Positions 1 through 13,772 of a stretch of DNA of 64,000 bases are shown here, piece after piece. Positions within the stretch are counted from its first letter, which is position 1; the number at the start of each line of letters is the position of its first letter. The notes beneath the pieces were generated by a model. That model saw nothing but the letters and a program-made list of their open reading frames with translations. It had not been told where the DNA came from and made no database searches. A program made the translations under genes and the position numbers. This DNA is from Rhodococcus marinonascens NBRC 14363 (GTDB lineage Bacteria; Actinomycetota; Actinomycetes; Mycobacteriales; Mycobacteriaceae), in assembly GCF_001894885.1 (NCBI RefSeq), contig NZ_BCXB01000011.1:62001-126000 (forward strand), read 5' to 3'.

Positions 1-2676
1 ACCCCTGTACCGGCGCAACAGTTCCACCTGCAGGTGATTGAGGGGCTCGAGGTACGGGAACCGGTTGTGGAGGGACCTTTCGAGACCCGGATTGTCGGCG
101 AACAGTGTGTCGTTTCCAGTGACGGCCTTGTACATCCGGACCGTGCGCTCATGCTCTTCGCTGATCTTGCCGAACACCCGCTGTCGCAGTTCTTCGTCCG
201 GCACCAACTCCGCGTACCGGGCGGCGAGACCCATGTCGGATTTGGACATCACCATCGCCAGGTTGGACAGCACTGTCCTGAAGAACGGCCACGTCTCATA
301 CAGCCGTGACAGGGAGGCCATCCTGGCGGGGTCGCCGGCGGCCCATTCCTCGAACGCCGCACCGGTGCCGTACCAGCCGGGCAACATCACACGGGACTGA
401 CTCCAGGAGAGCACCCACGGAATCGCCCGCAGATCCGAGATCGATGTCGTCTGCTTGCGGGACGCCGGCCTGCTGCCGATGTTCAATGATCCGATCTCGG
501 CGACCGGCGTCGACATCTCGAAATACTGCACGAATCCCGTTGTGTCGTGTACCAATTCGCTGTAGGCGCGGCGGGCCAGCGCGGCTAGTTCGTCGAGGAT
601 CTGGTAAGCCGGTTCGGCATCGTCACCGAGACCCTCGACGTCGAGCAGTGTTGCCTCGAGGGTCGCCGCCAGCAACGTCTCCAAGTTACGTTGCGCGAGA
701 CGGGGTTCCGCGTACTTGGCGGCGATCACCTCGCCCTGTTCGGTGATTCGCAGCGAGCCCGCCACCGCGCCGGGCGGTTGCGCCAGAATCGCCTCGTAGC
801 TGGGGCCACCACCTCGGCCGACGGTTCCTCCGCGACCGTGAAACAGTCGCAGCCGAATTCCCGTCTTCCGGGCCGCTTCCACCAGGTCTAGCTCAGCCCG
901 GTACAACGCCCAGTTGGCGGCGAGGTATCCCCCGTCCTTGTTGGAATCGGAATATCCGAGCATCACTTCCTGGGAGTCGCCGCGCGACGCCACGAGTGCC
1001 CGGTAGAACGGCACCGCGAGGGTCGCTTCGAGAGTGGCCGCCCCCTGCTGAAGGTCCTCGATCGTCTCGAACAGCGGCACGATCCCCACCGGGCAGATCG
1101 GCGCCGCGTCCGATCCGATTTCGAGCAGACCCGCCTCCTTCAGCAAGACGGCAGCCTCGAGCATGTCACTGACGGACGTGCACATGCTGATGATGTAGTT
1201 CGGCACCGCCCCGTCGCCCAGTGTCCGAACCGCTGTCGCTCCGGCCGCGAGGATTGCCAACTCCTTCGTCGTCAACTCGCTGAATCGAGCTTTCGCACTG
1301 GTCAAGGGGCGACGTGTGGACAACTGCGCCGACAACAGTTCGACCCTCTCGTCTTCGGACAGCGACAGGTAGTCGGCGTGCACCCCTGCCCATGCCAGTA
1401 GCTCCGAGACCACCGCCTCGTGCACTTCCGAGTTCTGCCGCATGTCGAGGCCGGAAAGATGAAACCCGAACACCTCCACCGAGTCACGCAGCCGGGTCAG
1501 CCCGTCATCGGCGATCGTGCCGTCACCGCTGCGCCGCAGGGAATCGTCCACGACGTCGAGTTCGTCGAGCATCTCGCGCGGGGTGCGGTAGGGGGCGAGA
1601 CCGATGGCAAGTCCGTTTTCCGGTATGACACCAAGAATGTGCTGCGCAGTCGCCGTAAGACGACCCCTGATCCCCCGCACGGCCCGGCGGTACGGCTCAT
1701 CGATCCGGAACGGTGAATCATCAAGGGAGGCTGCGGCCAAGAGGTCCAGTCCGGGGGTGATAGTGACGAGTCTGGCCGACATCGACAGTTCACGTTCGAG
1801 GCCCTCGAGTTCCCCGAGATGATGCTCGACGGCCGTGGCAGCGGCGCGAGTGGTGGCCTGACGCACGACCTCGTTGGTGACATAGGGATTGCCGTCCCGG
1901 TCCCCGCCGATCCAGGACCCGGGACGCAGGATCGGCTCGCGGCAGAGGTCCGCATCCGGCCACCGCGCACGCAAGGCACGGCGGAGTTCGGCGTTGATCT
2001 TGGGGACGACGTCGAACAATGCCAAGTCGTAGTAACGCAACCCGACCTCGATCTCGTCCTGGATCCGCAGCCGGGACAATCGGATCAGGGCGGTCTGCCA
2101 CAGCGTGAGGATCTGACGGCGCAACCGGATGTCGACCGCGGCGACCTCGGGCTCCGTCAGCGCGGTGCGCTCCCGGTAGCGCATCAGTTCGGTGATCCGG
2201 GTCTGCGTGTCGAACACGGTGCGGCGACGGGTCTCCGTGGGGTGCGCAGTGATGACCGGCGACACCAGCGCCCCGTCTAGCGCATCCGCGACCACTGCGC
2301 TGTCGAGGTGCGCGGAATCGAGCTTGCCGTATGTAGCGGCCAGGGTGCTGTCGGAGGCGGGCTCTCCCGCAGCCACGTGAATGGCGCGCCGACGCTCGCG
2401 ATGGATGTCTTCGGCAAGGTTCGCGAGAAGGGCGAAGTGGCTGAACGCCCGGATCACGGGGATGGCATCGCCGGAGGAGACCTGCGCGAACATTTCTGCC
2501 AGATCTGTGCGGTCGATCTCGGACCGGCGAACCCGGAACGATTCGACCCGGGCTTTCTCCACAAGGTCGAAGACTTTGTCACCGGCCTGCTCCCGCACTA
2601 TCTGGCCGAGGATGCCGCCCAGGAGCCGAATGTCTTCGCGGAGCGGTTCGGTGGCCTCACGCGGGGTTTCGATCAT
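1..2676 (-). CDS. ppc: Phosphoenolpyruvate carboxylase (C-terminus beyond left edge)
   Basis: The enzyme carboxylates phosphoenolpyruvate to oxaloacetate and refills the TCA cycle in the cytoplasm. The frame is open from the ATG at 2676 to the left edge, 892 codons, so only the extreme C-terminus and stop are missing. Family blocks are readable: TAHPTETRR at residues 143-151 (catalytic His), [11 protein letters not shown] near 573 and [13 protein letters not shown] near 610. The ATG at 2680 is out of frame and meets a stop after seven codons, so 2676 is the start. It lies 46 bases downstream of secG and probably closes a gap-pgk-tpiA-secG-ppc transcript. Nothing in the visible part looks broken. 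Confidence 0.95.
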   Translation of the reverse strand, partial: MIETPREATEPLREDIRLLGGILGQIVREQAGDKVFDLVEKARVESFRVRRSEIDRTDLAEMFAQVSSGDAIPVIRAFSHFALLANLAEDIHRERRRAIHVAAGEPASDSTLAATYGKLDSAHLDSAVVADALDGALVSPVITAHPTETRRRTVFDTQTRITELMRYRERTALTEPEVAAVDIRLRRQILTLWQTALIRLSRLRIQDEIEVGLRYYDLALFDVVPKINAELRRALRARWPDADLCREPILRPGSWIGGDRDGNPYVTNEVVRQATTRAAATAVEHHLGELEGLERELSMSARLVTITPGLDLLAAASLDDSPFRIDEPYRRAVRGIRGRLTATAQHILGVIPENGLAIGLAPYRTPREMLDELDVVDDSLRRSGDGTIADDGLTRLRDSVEVFGFHLSGLDMRQNSEVHEAVVSELLAWAGVHADYLSLSEDERVELLSAQLSTRRPLTSAKARFSELTTKELAILAAGATAVRTLGDGAVPNYIISMCTSVSDMLEAAVLLKEAGLLEIGSDAAPICPVGIVPLFETIEDLQQGAATLEATLAVPFYRALVASRGDSQEVMLGYSDSNKDGGYLAANWALYRAELDLVEAARKTGIRLRLFHGRGGTVGRGGGPSYEAILAQPPGAVAGSLRITEQGEVIAAKYAEPRLAQRNLETLLAATLEATLLDVEGLGDDAEPAYQILDELAALARRAYSELVHDTTGFVQYFEMSTPVAEIGSLNIGSRPASRKQTTSISDLRAIPWVLSWSQSRVMLPGWYGTGAAFEEWAAGDPARMASLSRLYETWPFFRTVLSNLAMVMSKSDMGLAARYAELVPDEELRQRVFGKISEEHERTVRMYKAVTGNDTLFADNPGLERSLHNRFPYLEPLNHLQVELLRRYRG

Positions 2677-2722
2677 TCATCCAGTATCGGCCGGGAATCG
2701 CCGGCCCGCAGAATGAAGGCGA

Positions 2723-2956
2723 TCAGCCGAACTTGATCTCCAGGCCGATACCGACGATCGCGATCAACCAGATCAGGGCGGTGAAGACGGTGAGCCGGTC
2801 CAGGTTCTTCTCGACCACCGTGGAACCGGACAGGCTCGACTGGACGCCGCCGCCGAACAGGCTGGACAGACCGCCGCCCTTGGCGCGGTGCAGCAGCACC
2901 AGCACGATCAGCAGCAAGCTGGTGATCACCAGCAAGATATCCAGGAACAGTTCCAT
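2723..2956 (-). CDS. secG: Preprotein translocase subunit SecG
   Basis: SecG is the small accessory subunit of the SecYEG channel in the plasma membrane and stimulates protein export. The 77-residue product has two membrane segments, about residues 3-22 and 54-74. They are joined by a Gly/Ser-rich loop containing RAKGGGLSSLFGGG, which is typical of the family. Length is normal. It sits 70 bases downstream of tpiA, a linkage conserved in mycobacteria and corynebacteria, and the same transcript probably continues into ppc. Confidence 0.95.
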   Translation of the reverse strand: MELFLDILLVITSLLLIVLVLLHRAKGGGLSSLFGGGVQSSLSGSTVVEKNLDRLTVFTALIWLIAIVGIGLEIKFG

Positions 2957-3026
2957 GTCTGTCTACATCCACCCGTCCAGTAGAAACAATTACAACCTCG
3001 TACACCTTACAGGCGCCGTAGGCGCC

Positions 3027-3842
3027 TCAGAGCAGTGGTCCGCCTGCCGCAATGGCGGACAACGTGGCGAACTCGTCCGCCTTCAACGAAGCGCCTCCCA
3101 CGAGGGCGCCGTCCACATCGGCCTGTCCGACGATCTCGCCGACGTTCTTGGCGCTGACACTGCCGCCGTAAAGCACGCGAACCGCGGATGCGACGACCGG
3201 GGACGCCAATTCGCCGATCGCGGACCGAACCGCCGCGCACACCTCCTGCGCATCGGCGGCACTGGCGACGCGGCCGGTTCCGATGGCCCACACCGGCTCG
3301 TATGCGATGACAACCTTGGCGACCTCCTCCGCCGACAATCCGGCGAGTGAGCCCCGCAACTGCTCGACGTTGTAGGACACGTGCTCGCCGGCCTCGCGGA
3401 TGTCCAGACCTTCGCCGATGCAGACGATCGGGGTCAGCCCGTTCTTCAACGCGGCCTTGGTCTTCGCCAGCACGGTGGCGTTGTCCTCACCATGCAAGGT
3501 TCGGCGCTCGGAGTGGCCGACGACGACGAACGTGCATCCCAGCTTGGCCAGCATGGAACCGCTGATCTCACCGGTGAACGCACCCGAATCCTGGGCCGAC
3601 ACATCCTGCGCACCGTAGGTGAGCAGGAGTTTGTCTCCGTCGATCAGGGCTTGCACGCTGCGGATGTCCGTGAACGGCGGGATGACCGTCACATCGACCC
3701 GATCGAAGTATTTCACCGGGAGCGAGAAGGCGATCTTCTGAACCAGCGCGATGGCCTCGAGGTGGTTCAGATTCATCTTCCAGTTACCGGCGATCAGCGG
3801 CTTCCGTGCCTTCCGATGGAGCGAAGCGACGGGAGATGTCAA
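3027..3842 (-). CDS. tpiA: Triosephosphate isomerase
   Basis: The enzyme interconverts dihydroxyacetone phosphate and glyceraldehyde 3-phosphate in glycolysis. Substrate and catalytic motifs are intact: GNWKMN at residues 19-24, GHSERR with the catalytic His, and [10 protein letters not shown] with the catalytic Glu, followed by the phosphate-binding YGGSV. The chosen start is a TTG at 3842, which has GGAGGG eight bases upstream inside the end of pgk. It gives 271 residues, about ten more than usual at the N-terminus. No better-placed ATG precedes the NWKMN motif, so the exact start is the least certain point. It begins three bases after the pgk stop, so the two are translationally linked. 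Confidence 0.93.
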   Translation of the reverse strand: MTSPVASLHRKARKPLIAGNWKMNLNHLEAIALVQKIAFSLPVKYFDRVDVTVIPPFTDIRSVQALIDGDKLLLTYGAQDVSAQDSGAFTGEISGSMLAKLGCTFVVVGHSERRTLHGEDNATVLAKTKAALKNGLTPIVCIGEGLDIREAGEHVSYNVEQLRGSLAGLSAEEVAKVVIAYEPVWAIGTGRVASAADAQEVCAAVRSAIGELASPVVASAVRVLYGGSVSAKNVGEIVGQADVDGALVGGASLKADEFATLSAIAAGGPLL

Positions 3843-3845
3843 TGT

Positions 3846-5069
3846 TCAGCCCTCCAGAACCGAGATGCCGGGAAGTTGTTTACCCTCTAGGTATTCGAGC
3901 GATGCGCCGCCACCGGTGGAGATGTGCGAGAAGCCGTCCTCTGGCAGACCGAGCAGGCGCACCGCCGCTGCCGAGTCACCACCGCCGACGACACTGAACG
4001 CGCCCTTGCCGGTGGCTTCGATGATCGCCTCGGCGACACCCTTCGTGCCCGCCGAGAACTTCTCGAACTCGAACACACCCATCGGTCCGTTCCAGAACAC
4101 TGTCTTGGCGCCCGCCAGGATCGCGGCGAACCGATGCACCGACTGCGGTCCGATGTCGAGGCCCATCCAGCCGTCGGGAATGTCGAGCACCGACACCGTT
4201 TTCGACTCGGCATCGGCAGCGAACGAATCGGCGATGACCACGTCCTGCGGGATGTGGATCACATCGCCGTACCGCTCGAGCAGCCCGTTGCACGTCTCGA
4301 TCATCGACTCCTCGCACAGCGAGTCGCCAACCGAGACACCTTGCGCCGCCAGGAATGTGTAGAACATGCCGCCACCGATGACCAGGGTGTCGACCTTGGG
4401 AGCCAGCGCCTCGATCACGGCGAGCTTGTCCGACACTTTGGAGCCGCCCAGCACCACGGCGTACGGCCTTTCGGGCCCGACGCCGGCTGCCCCACCCAGC
4501 TTGCCTAGCACCCCGACCTCGGCCGCGACGAGCGTTCCCGCGTAGTGCGGAAGAAGCTTCGCCACGTCGTAGACGGATGCCTGCTCACGGTGCAGGACAC
4601 CGAAACCGTCGGACACGAACGCGCCGTCGTCGCCGACGAGTTCGACCAGGGCCTCGGCGAGCTTGACGCGCTCAGCCTCGTCCTTGCTGGTCTCGCGGGG
4701 ATCGAAACGGATGTTCTCCAACAGGAGCACATCGCCGTCGGTCAATCCCTCCGAACGCGCCAAGGCGTCCTGCCCGACAACGTCGCCGGAGAGTTGGACG
4801 TTGCGTCCCAGCACCTCGGAGAGTTTCGCCGCCACCGGAGCGAGGGAGAATTTCGGGTCGGGCGCACCCTTGGGGCGACCCAGGTGAGCGGTCACGATGA
4901 CCTTGGCGCCCGCCTGCGCCAACGCCTTCAGCGTCGGAGCGGATGCGATGATGCGACCGGGGTCGGTGATTTCGTCACCGTCGAGCGGAACGTTGAGGTC
5001 ACAGCGAACCAGCACGGCACGCCCCTCCACCCCAGCGTTCAGCAGATCTTCGAGAGTCTGAACTGCCAC
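3846..5069 (-). CDS. pgk: Phosphoglycerate kinase
   Basis: The enzyme transfers phosphate from 1,3-bisphosphoglycerate to ADP, the first ATP-forming step of glycolysis. The product starts [10 protein letters not shown] from a GTG at 5069 and is 407 residues, the family norm. [10 protein letters not shown] is the substrate-binding block near the N-terminus and GGGDSAAAV with [14 protein letters not shown] forms the C-terminal nucleotide region. The frame stays open another 560 bases upstream, but that stretch is the complement-frame shadow of gap and is arginine/histidine rich, so the longer start was rejected. The start is 17 bases after the gap stop. Confidence 0.96.
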   Translation of the reverse strand: MAVQTLEDLLNAGVEGRAVLVRCDLNVPLDGDEITDPGRIIASAPTLKALAQAGAKVIVTAHLGRPKGAPDPKFSLAPVAAKLSEVLGRNVQLSGDVVGQDALARSEGLTDGDVLLLENIRFDPRETSKDEAERVKLAEALVELVGDDGAFVSDGFGVLHREQASVYDVAKLLPHYAGTLVAAEVGVLGKLGGAAGVGPERPYAVVLGGSKVSDKLAVIEALAPKVDTLVIGGGMFYTFLAAQGVSVGDSLCEESMIETCNGLLERYGDVIHIPQDVVIADSFAADAESKTVSVLDIPDGWMGLDIGPQSVHRFAAILAGAKTVFWNGPMGVFEFEKFSAGTKGVAEAIIEATGKGAFSVVGGGDSAAAVRLLGLPEDGFSHISTGGGASLEYLEGKQLPGISVLEG

Positions 5070-5086
5070 AGTTACCGGACCTTCAC

Positions 5087-6205
<1,119 letters not shown>

Positions 6206-6292
6206 TCATTCGATGTCTCCCCCACACTAGTGCGCCGGATCTGGACGCGCGTACTCCACCCACGCCGCAAGGGTCCGACCTCGGTGAGCCGC

Positions 6293-7270
6293 TTACTCGT
6301 CGTCGAGAAGATCCGCGGTGACGGCCGACTCGGTGTCGGGGATACCGGTCTCGTTGGCCTTGCGGTCCGCCATCGACAGCAAACGCCGAATCCGACCGGC
6401 CACAGCGTCCTTCGTCATCGGTGGGTCTGCGAGTTGCCCGAGTTCCTCGAGTGACGCCTGTCGATGCTCGACTCTGAGGTGGCCTGCGGCGGCCAGATGG
6501 TCCGGCACCTCGTCGGCCAGGATCTCGAGCGCGCGCTCTACCCGAGCGGCGGCCGCGACGGCTGCGCGGGCAGACCGGCGCAGGTTGGCGTCGTCGAAGT
6601 TGGCGAGACGGTTGGCCGTCGCCCGGACCTCCCTGCGCATCCGGCGTTCCTCCCACACCAGCCGGGTGTCTTGGGCTCCCATTCGGGTGAGTAGGGCGCC
6701 GATGGCCTCGCCGTCGCGGATCACCACCCGGTCGGTACCACGAACCTCACGCGCCTTCGCGGAGATGCCGAGCCTGCGGGCTGCGCCGACCAGTGCGAGC
6801 GCCGCCTCGGGTCCAGGACAACTGACCTCGAGGGCCGACGACCGTCCGGGCTCGGTGAGGGAACCGTGTGCCAGGAATGCACCGCGCCATGCCGACTCCG
6901 CGTCGGCGACGCTTCCCCCCACAACCTGCGCGGGGAGTCCCCGAACGGGACGTCCGCGCAGGTCCAGCAACCCGGTCTGGCGGGCGAGCGCCTCACCTTC
7001 CTTCGCGACGCGCACGATGTACCGCGAAGACTTCCGCAGCCCGCCTGCGCTCAGGACGTGGACATCGGCGCTGTAGGTGAACAGATCGAAAATCTCACGG
7101 CGCAACCTCCGCGCAGTGGAGCCGAGATCCACTTCCGCCTCGACCACTACCCTGCCGCCGACGATGTGTAATCCCCCCGCGAACCGCAGCAGCGATGAGA
7201 CCTCAGCCTTCCTGCAACTCACATGAGTGATGACGAGACGACTGAGTTCATCTTTGACCTCCGCTGTCAT
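6293..7270 (-). CDS. whiA: Sporulation/cell-division regulator WhiA
   Basis: WhiA is a DNA-binding protein that combines a degenerate LAGLIDADG homing-endonuclease-like N-terminal domain with a C-terminal helix-turn-helix. In Streptomyces it works with WhiB on septation genes, and it is kept in non-sporulating actinobacteria. The product begins [12 protein letters not shown] from the ATG at 7270 and is 325 residues, matching the family. The conserved C-terminal [19 protein letters not shown] helix-turn-helix region is present. Its ATG overlaps the yvcK stop as ATGA, so translation is coupled. A longer open frame reaching 7798 is a yvcK shadow and was rejected. Confidence 0.95.
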   Translation of the reverse strand: MTAEVKDELSRLVITHVSCRKAEVSSLLRFAGGLHIVGGRVVVEAEVDLGSTARRLRREIFDLFTYSADVHVLSAGGLRKSSRYIVRVAKEGEALARQTGLLDLRGRPVRGLPAQVVGGSVADAESAWRGAFLAHGSLTEPGRSSALEVSCPGPEAALALVGAARRLGISAKAREVRGTDRVVIRDGEAIGALLTRMGAQDTRLVWEERRMRREVRATANRLANFDDANLRRSARAAVAAAARVERALEILADEVPDHLAAAGHLRVEHRQASLEELGQLADPPMTKDAVAGRIRRLLSMADRKANETGIPDTESAVTADLLDDE

Positions 7271-8331
7271 TGCCACGAAGCGCTCTCTCTTTCCTCTGGT
7301 GTCTCGGCCACGGTTTCCTCTAGTGTCTCCGCCACGGTTTCCTCTGGTGTCTCCGACATGGTGCTCCTCACGGAACCCTGATCGGGGTCTTTGGGGAGCT
7401 GTTCGAAAACGGACGCAAGCTTGCCTGCGTGGTGTGTGTGTGTGCCGTGTTCCGACACGTCGGCGTAGACGACGCGTGCACGAAGCTGCCCGGCGGCACG
7501 GGCGAGATGCTCGCGTTCGCGTCCCTGCGGGACAGAACCCGAATCCACCACGACGAAGTCGACGGTCAGTTCGGGGGCGTGTTGGGACAGTATGTGGAGA
7601 TGACGCTCGGTGGAGAAGCCTGCGGTCTCGCCCGGCTCGGGGGCCAGGTTGAGCACCAGCACCTTCCGTGCTTCCGTGACGATCAGGGCGTCGAGGAGAT
7701 CCGGCACCAGGACATGCGGAATGACACTGGAGAACCACGATCCGGGCCCGAGGACGACCATGTCCGCAGCGGCGATTGTCTGAACCGCATCGGGGCACGC
7801 CGGCGGATTGGCCGGCAACAGTCGTACCCGGCGCACCTTGCCCGGAGTGGTCGCGACCGCGACCTGTCCGCGGATGCAGCGGCTGACTCGCGGGTCAGCC
7901 TCGAGACCCTGCACGTCCGCCTCGATGTCGAGGGCGATCGGCGACATCGGCAGGACGCGCCCGTTGATCCGCAGCAACCGTGCGAGTTCATCGAGCGCGG
8001 CCACAGGGTCACCAAGGACTTCGGTGAGGCCGGCAAAGATGAGATTTCCGACCGAATGCCCAGCCAGGGCACCGATTCCGCCGAAGCGGTGTTGAATGGT
8101 CTCCGTCCAGTCCCGCACGTCGGGGTCATCCGCAGCGAGTGCGGCGAGCGCCATCCGCAGATCACCTGGTGGGATGACACCGAGTTCGGCGCGGAGGCGT
8201 CCCGACGATCCCCCGTCGTCCGCGACGGTGACCACAGCGGTGACATCACGGCTGAGTCGCCGCGCCGCGCTGAGGGTGGCGAACAGTCCGTGTCCCCCGC
8301 CGAGAGCAACGATCGCAGGCACAGTCTTCAT
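7267..8331 (-). CDS. yvcK: YvcK/CofD-like regulatory protein (gluconeogenesis factor family)
   Basis: YvcK proteins have a CofD-like fold, bind UDP-sugars, and in Bacillus, Listeria and Mycobacterium influence cell-wall synthesis and growth on gluconeogenic carbon. The nucleotide-binding ALGGGHGL is at residues 9-16 and [12 protein letters not shown] at about 37-48. The conserved core ends near residue 315. The C-terminal tail holds three copies of an eight-residue ETPEETVA-type repeat encoded by 24-base units at 7290-7361. The tail is unlikely to be part of the fold. The ATG overlaps the rapZ stop, and its own stop overlaps whiA, giving the conserved rapZ-yvcK-whiA coupling. Confidence 0.93.
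   Translation of the reverse strand: MKTVPAIVALGGGHGLFATLSAARRLSRDVTAVVTVADDGGSSGRLRAELGVIPPGDLRMALAALAADDPDVRDWTETIQHRFGGIGALAGHSVGNLIFAGLTEVLGDPVAALDELARLLRINGRVLPMSPIALDIEADVQGLEADPRVSRCIRGQVAVATTPGKVRRVRLLPANPPACPDAVQTIAAADMVVLGPGSWFSSVIPHVLVPDLLDALIVTEARKVLVLNLAPEPGETAGFSTERHLHILSQHAPELTVDFVVVDSGSVPQGREREHLARAAGQLRARVVYADVSEHGTHTHHAGKLASVFEQLPKDPDQGSVRSTMSETPEETVAETLEETVAETPEERESASWQ
7290..7361. repeat. 24-base tandem repeat, three units, in yvcK
   Basis: Three consecutive 24-base units start at 7290, 7314 and 7338 and differ from each other at only a few positions. Read on the minus strand each encodes an acidic, Thr/Glu-rich octapeptide, at about residues 324-347 of YvcK. The unit is divisible by three, so gain or loss of copies keeps the frame. 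Confidence 0.93.
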
Positions 8332-9242
8332 TCGCGCCCCAGATCGCGATGGACCACACGCACGTTGACCCCGGAGTCCTTTCCGAGGCGGCCCGCCAGT
8401 GCCTCCGACATCGCGACACTGCGATGTTTACCGCCGGTACAACCCACCGCGATGGTCATATAGCGCTTTCCTTCCCGACGATATCCCGCGATCGTCAGAT
8501 CCAGCAGATGGTGATAGGTAGCGAGGTAGTCCTCGGCACCGTCCTGGGTCAACACGTAGTCCCGCACGTCCGCACTCTGCCCGGTGCGCGGCCGCAGCTC
8601 GGGGATCCAGTACGGATTGGGCAGGAACCGGACGTCGCAAACGAGATCGGCGTCCATCGGGAGACCGTACTTGAAACCGAACGACTGAACTGTTACTTGC
8701 ATCGTCCTATTGCCGGCCTCACCGAACGCGTCCTCGATCTTTTTGCGCAATTGGTGCACGGCCAGAGAGGACGTGTCGATCACCAGGTCTGCAGCCGCCT
8801 TCACCTTCGCTAGTTGATCGCGCTCCGCGGCGATGCCCTCAGAGAGCGTGCCCTCCGCTCCGCCACCGGACAGTGGGTGGCTGCGACGGACCTGCTCGAA
8901 TCGGCGTACCAGGACCTCGTCGGAGGCGTCGAGGTAAAGCACCCGCGTATGCACCGGCTTGCTCTCCAGTTCGACAAGGACAGAGCCGAGGTCGCCGGTG
9001 AACAACCTGCTGCGCACGTCGATGACGACGGCGAGGCGTTCGAGCCGGGAATCTGATTCCAGACTCAGATCCACCATCCTGGAGATCAGTTCCGGGGGCA
9101 GATTGTCCGCAACATACCACCCGAGATCCTCGAGGACGTTCGCCGCAGTCTGCAGACCCGCTCCCGAGAGGCCGGTGACCAGAAGAAAATCCATCCGCCG
9201 AACCGTGTGTGTGCTGTTGTTCCGCGCATGCTGCTCGTTCAC
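8328..9242 (-). CDS. rapZ: RapZ-family nucleotide-binding protein
   Basis: RapZ (YvcJ) proteins have an N-terminal P-loop-like domain and a C-terminal domain. In E. coli RapZ is an RNA adapter controlling glucosamine-6-phosphate synthase; the actinobacterial role is unsettled. The C-terminal GCTGGKHRSV motif and the DNLPPELI and DVRSR blocks are intact. The N-terminal loop reads GLSGAGLQT, with Leu where relatives have Lys or Arg. The GTG at 9242 has GGACAGG upstream and gives 304 residues, close to the 301 of M. tuberculosis; ATG at 9194 is the alternative. It lies 34 bases after uvrC and overlaps yvcK by ATGA. Confidence 0.93.
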   Translation of the reverse strand: MNEQHARNNSTHTVRRMDFLLVTGLSGAGLQTAANVLEDLGWYVADNLPPELISRMVDLSLESDSRLERLAVVIDVRSRLFTGDLGSVLVELESKPVHTRVLYLDASDEVLVRRFEQVRRSHPLSGGGAEGTLSEGIAAERDQLAKVKAAADLVIDTSSLAVHQLRKKIEDAFGEAGNRTMQVTVQSFGFKYGLPMDADLVCDVRFLPNPYWIPELRPRTGQSADVRDYVLTQDGAEDYLATYHHLLDLTIAGYRREGKRYMTIAVGCTGGKHRSVAMSEALAGRLGKDSGVNVRVVHRDLGRE

Positions 9243-9276
9243 TCGACACCTGTCCGTTGCGAAGCGTTGTGTCCCA

Positions 9277-11418
9277 CTACGTCGTGCTGTCCCGCTGTCC
9301 TGCCCGCTCGTGCTCGATACCTGTGCCGCCCCCTCCGCTTGTGCCCGATTCGTTCCGATCGGGTTCATCATCCACCACTCCCGCCATCGGCGCAGACAGT
9401 TCCTCAGCGCCGAGAGCGGCCAGGACTGCCTTCGCGGTGGCGGTACCAATGCCCGGCACCGCCGTGATCTCCTCGACACTGGCCCGTTCGAGGCGTGCGA
9501 TGGATCCAAAATGCGTCACCAGCGCCTTGCGGCGGGTGTCACCGAGACCCCGCACCGAGTCGAGTGCAGACGCCGTCATGCGCCGGGAACGCTTACTGCG
9601 GTGGAACGCAATCGCGAAGCGGTGGGCCTCGTCGCGAACCCGCTGCAGCAGGTACAGGGATTCGCTGGTGCGTGGGAGGATCACCGGATCCTCCTCCCCG
9701 GGAACCCACACCTCCTCGAGTCGCTTCGCCAACCCGACCACGGCGACGTCGGTGATCCCCAATTCGTCGAACACGGCCGACGCCGCCGCGACCTGCGGGG
9801 CGCCGCCATCGACCACGAACAGGTTCGGCGGGTACGCGAAGCGCCTGGGCCTGCCTGTCTGTGGGTCGATCGCCGCCTCCGGCGCCGAGTCGCCACCGTC
9901 ACCACCCGCCACCCCGTCCGCGTCGGCCGCCTCAGTCCGCAGTACCCCTAGGTCACGATTGTGCCGGAGGAACCGACGACGAGTGATTTCCGCGATGCTG
10001 GCTACGTCGTCGGAGCGGCCCTCGCCTGCGGCCTCCTTGATCGAGTAGTGACGATAGTCGGATTTTCGCGGCAGACCGTCCTCGAAGACGACGAGCGAGG
10101 CCACCACATCGGTGCCCTGTACGTGGCTGATGTCGACGCACTCGATGCGCAGTGGCGCCGAATCCAAATCGAGGGCCTCCTGAATTCCCTGCAGGGCAGC
10201 GGACCGTGACGTGAAGTCACCGGCGCGGCGCAACTTGTGCTGCGCGAGCGCCTCCATCGCGTTGCGCTGCACTGTCTCGGCGAGAGCCTTCTTGTCGCCG
10301 CGCTGGGGCACTCGCAACCGGACCGCCGATCCACGAAGGCCGCTCAGCCACACCTGCACCTGCTCGGCGTCGGGGGGCAGCACGGGTACCAGGACCTCCC
10401 GCGGCACCCCGTTGGTGCCCGCCAGGGAGTCACCCGACAACGCCGCCTGCTCGCCGTAGAACTGGGTGAGGAACTGCTCCACGAGCAGCGGCAGGTCCGA
10501 CCCAGCATCGGAATCGACGGCGGCCCAGTCGATGACATCGCCTGCCTTCTCGACCACCCAACCACGCTGACCGCGTACCCGGCCGCCGCGGACGTGGAAG
10601 ACCTGAACCGCGGCCTCGAGTTCGTCGGCCGCAAACGCGACGAGGTCGGCGTCGGTTCCGTCGCCGAGCACGACAGCCTGCTTCTCGAGCGCCCGCCGCA
10701 GGGCGCCCACGTCGTCACGCAGGCGTGCGGCCAGTTCGAAGTCGAGTTCATCGGCCGCCTCGGCCATCCGGGACTCGATCTCCCGGACCAGTTTGTCGGT
10801 GCGCCCCGCCAGGAACTCGCAGAATTCCTCCACGATCTGGCGATGTTCGAGAGCGGATACCCTGCCGACGCACGGCGCGGAGCACTTGTCGATGTAGCCG
10901 AGTAGGCAGGGGCGGCCGATCTGGTTGTGACGCTTGAATACCCCGGCGGAGCAGGTTCGGGCCGGGAATACCCGGAGCAGCAGATCGAGGGTCTCGCGGA
11001 TGGCCCACGCGTGTGAGTAGGGGCCGAAGTAACGCACACCCTTTCGTCGGGGCCCGCGGTAGACGAACAGCCGTGGGTATTCCTCGTTCAGAGTGACAGC
11101 GAGGACCGGGTACGTCTTGTCGTCGCGGTAGCGGACGTTGAACCGCGGATCGAATTCCTTGATCCAGTTGTATTCGAGTTGGAGCGCTTCGACCTCGGTG
11201 CTCACCACGGTCCACTCGACGCTACCGGCCGTCGTCACCATCTGCCGGGTGCGCGGGTGCAGCGTCGAAATGTCGGCGAAGTAGGAATTCAGCCGTGAAC
11301 GAAGACTCTTCGCCTTCCCGACATAGATGACCCGGCCGTGTGGGTCACGGAACTTGTAGACCCCCGGTCCGACCGGAATCGTTCCGGTCGTGGGGCGATA
11401 CGTCGAAGGATCTGGCAC
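9277..11418 (-). CDS. uvrC: Excinuclease ABC subunit C
   Basis: UvrC makes both incisions around bulky DNA lesions in nucleotide excision repair, acting with UvrA and UvrB. The 713-residue product has the N-terminal GIY-YIG nuclease domain (GPGVYKF...VIYVGKA, residues 17-38), a UvrB-binding UVR helix pair in the middle ([14 protein letters not shown]), and the RNase H-like second nuclease ([15 protein letters not shown]). It ends with tandem helix-hairpin-helix repeats ([12 protein letters not shown] and [12 protein letters not shown]). A short Gly/Asp-rich insert separates nuclease and final domains. It is the first gene of the uvrC-rapZ-yvcK-whiA run. Confidence 0.96.
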   Translation of the reverse strand: MPDPSTYRPTTGTIPVGPGVYKFRDPHGRVIYVGKAKSLRSRLNSYFADISTLHPRTRQMVTTAGSVEWTVVSTEVEALQLEYNWIKEFDPRFNVRYRDDKTYPVLAVTLNEEYPRLFVYRGPRRKGVRYFGPYSHAWAIRETLDLLLRVFPARTCSAGVFKRHNQIGRPCLLGYIDKCSAPCVGRVSALEHRQIVEEFCEFLAGRTDKLVREIESRMAEAADELDFELAARLRDDVGALRRALEKQAVVLGDGTDADLVAFAADELEAAVQVFHVRGGRVRGQRGWVVEKAGDVIDWAAVDSDAGSDLPLLVEQFLTQFYGEQAALSGDSLAGTNGVPREVLVPVLPPDAEQVQVWLSGLRGSAVRLRVPQRGDKKALAETVQRNAMEALAQHKLRRAGDFTSRSAALQGIQEALDLDSAPLRIECVDISHVQGTDVVASLVVFEDGLPRKSDYRHYSIKEAAGEGRSDDVASIAEITRRRFLRHNRDLGVLRTEAADADGVAGGDGGDSAPEAAIDPQTGRPRRFAYPPNLFVVDGGAPQVAAASAVFDELGITDVAVVGLAKRLEEVWVPGEEDPVILPRTSESLYLLQRVRDEAHRFAIAFHRSKRSRRMTASALDSVRGLGDTRRKALVTHFGSIARLERASVEEITAVPGIGTATAKAVLAALGAEELSAPMAGVVDDEPDRNESGTSGGGGTGIEHERAGQRDSTT

Positions 11419-11483
11419 CCCTCCACGTTAGTCGGCACCACCGACCAACCCGGCATCATCGATGGGCAGGGAAGTCGGACCGA

Positions 11484-11936
11484 TCAGGTTGGGGCGTACT
11501 CCGACACGAGTTCACGGAATCGGCGCACTGCGTCCACGGCGTACTCACCGTCGTTCGACTGGATGGCCATCACGGCGATGTACTCGTCGTCAGGTAGTTC
11601 GATCCGAGCCCACGCCGCCCCTTCCGGAAAGGACAAACCCTCGTACAGGTCCCAGTCGACGATGCGCTCACCGAGCACGTTCCGCACTGCAATTCCGCGG
11701 GGCCCGATCTGGACCCTCGGGCGGGTCAGCAGCAGGACCCCGGACGCGAGTAGAAAGCCGATGCCGGCGAACGCCACCTGGTCAGCAAATCGGAAGTAGA
11801 CGCCCGTCGAATCGCCGCGCAACAGAATCGCGAACGTCACGTGAACGACGACGAAGAGAGTTGCCACACCGAACGCAAATCTGCGCGACTTACGGGGCTT
11901 CGCCACGAACTGCCACTCGGATGCCGAGGCGGTCAT
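11484..11936 (-). CDS. Membrane protein with PH-like domain (Rv1417-type)
   Basis: The product is about 150 residues with two membrane helices, roughly residues 22-40 and 52-70, then a short beta-rich C-terminal domain (IGPRGIAVRNVLGERIVDW) of the bacterial PH-like type. A gene of this kind lies after ribH in mycobacteria. Its function is unknown. The ATG at 11936 lies 13 bases past the ribH stop; an upstream start at 11963 would overlap ribH by 14 bases and adds a basic peptide that looks like ribH in another frame. Placement suggests co-transcription with the riboflavin genes, not a role in the pathway. Confidence 0.8.
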   Translation of the reverse strand: MTASASEWQFVAKPRKSRRFAFGVATLFVVVHVTFAILLRGDSTGVYFRFADQVAFAGIGFLLASGVLLLTRPRVQIGPRGIAVRNVLGERIVDWDLYEGLSFPEGAAWARIELPDDEYIAVMAIQSNDGEYAVDAVRRFRELVSEYAPT

Positions 11937-11949
11937 GAAATGTGCCCGA

Positions 11950-13691
<1,742 letters not shown>

Positions 13692-13772
13692 GTGCTCGGT
13701 CTCCAAAAGTCGTGTCTTACGCATCTTCGAATACAGCGGATACATCCGTAGGATGCTCCTCAACAGTACGAC

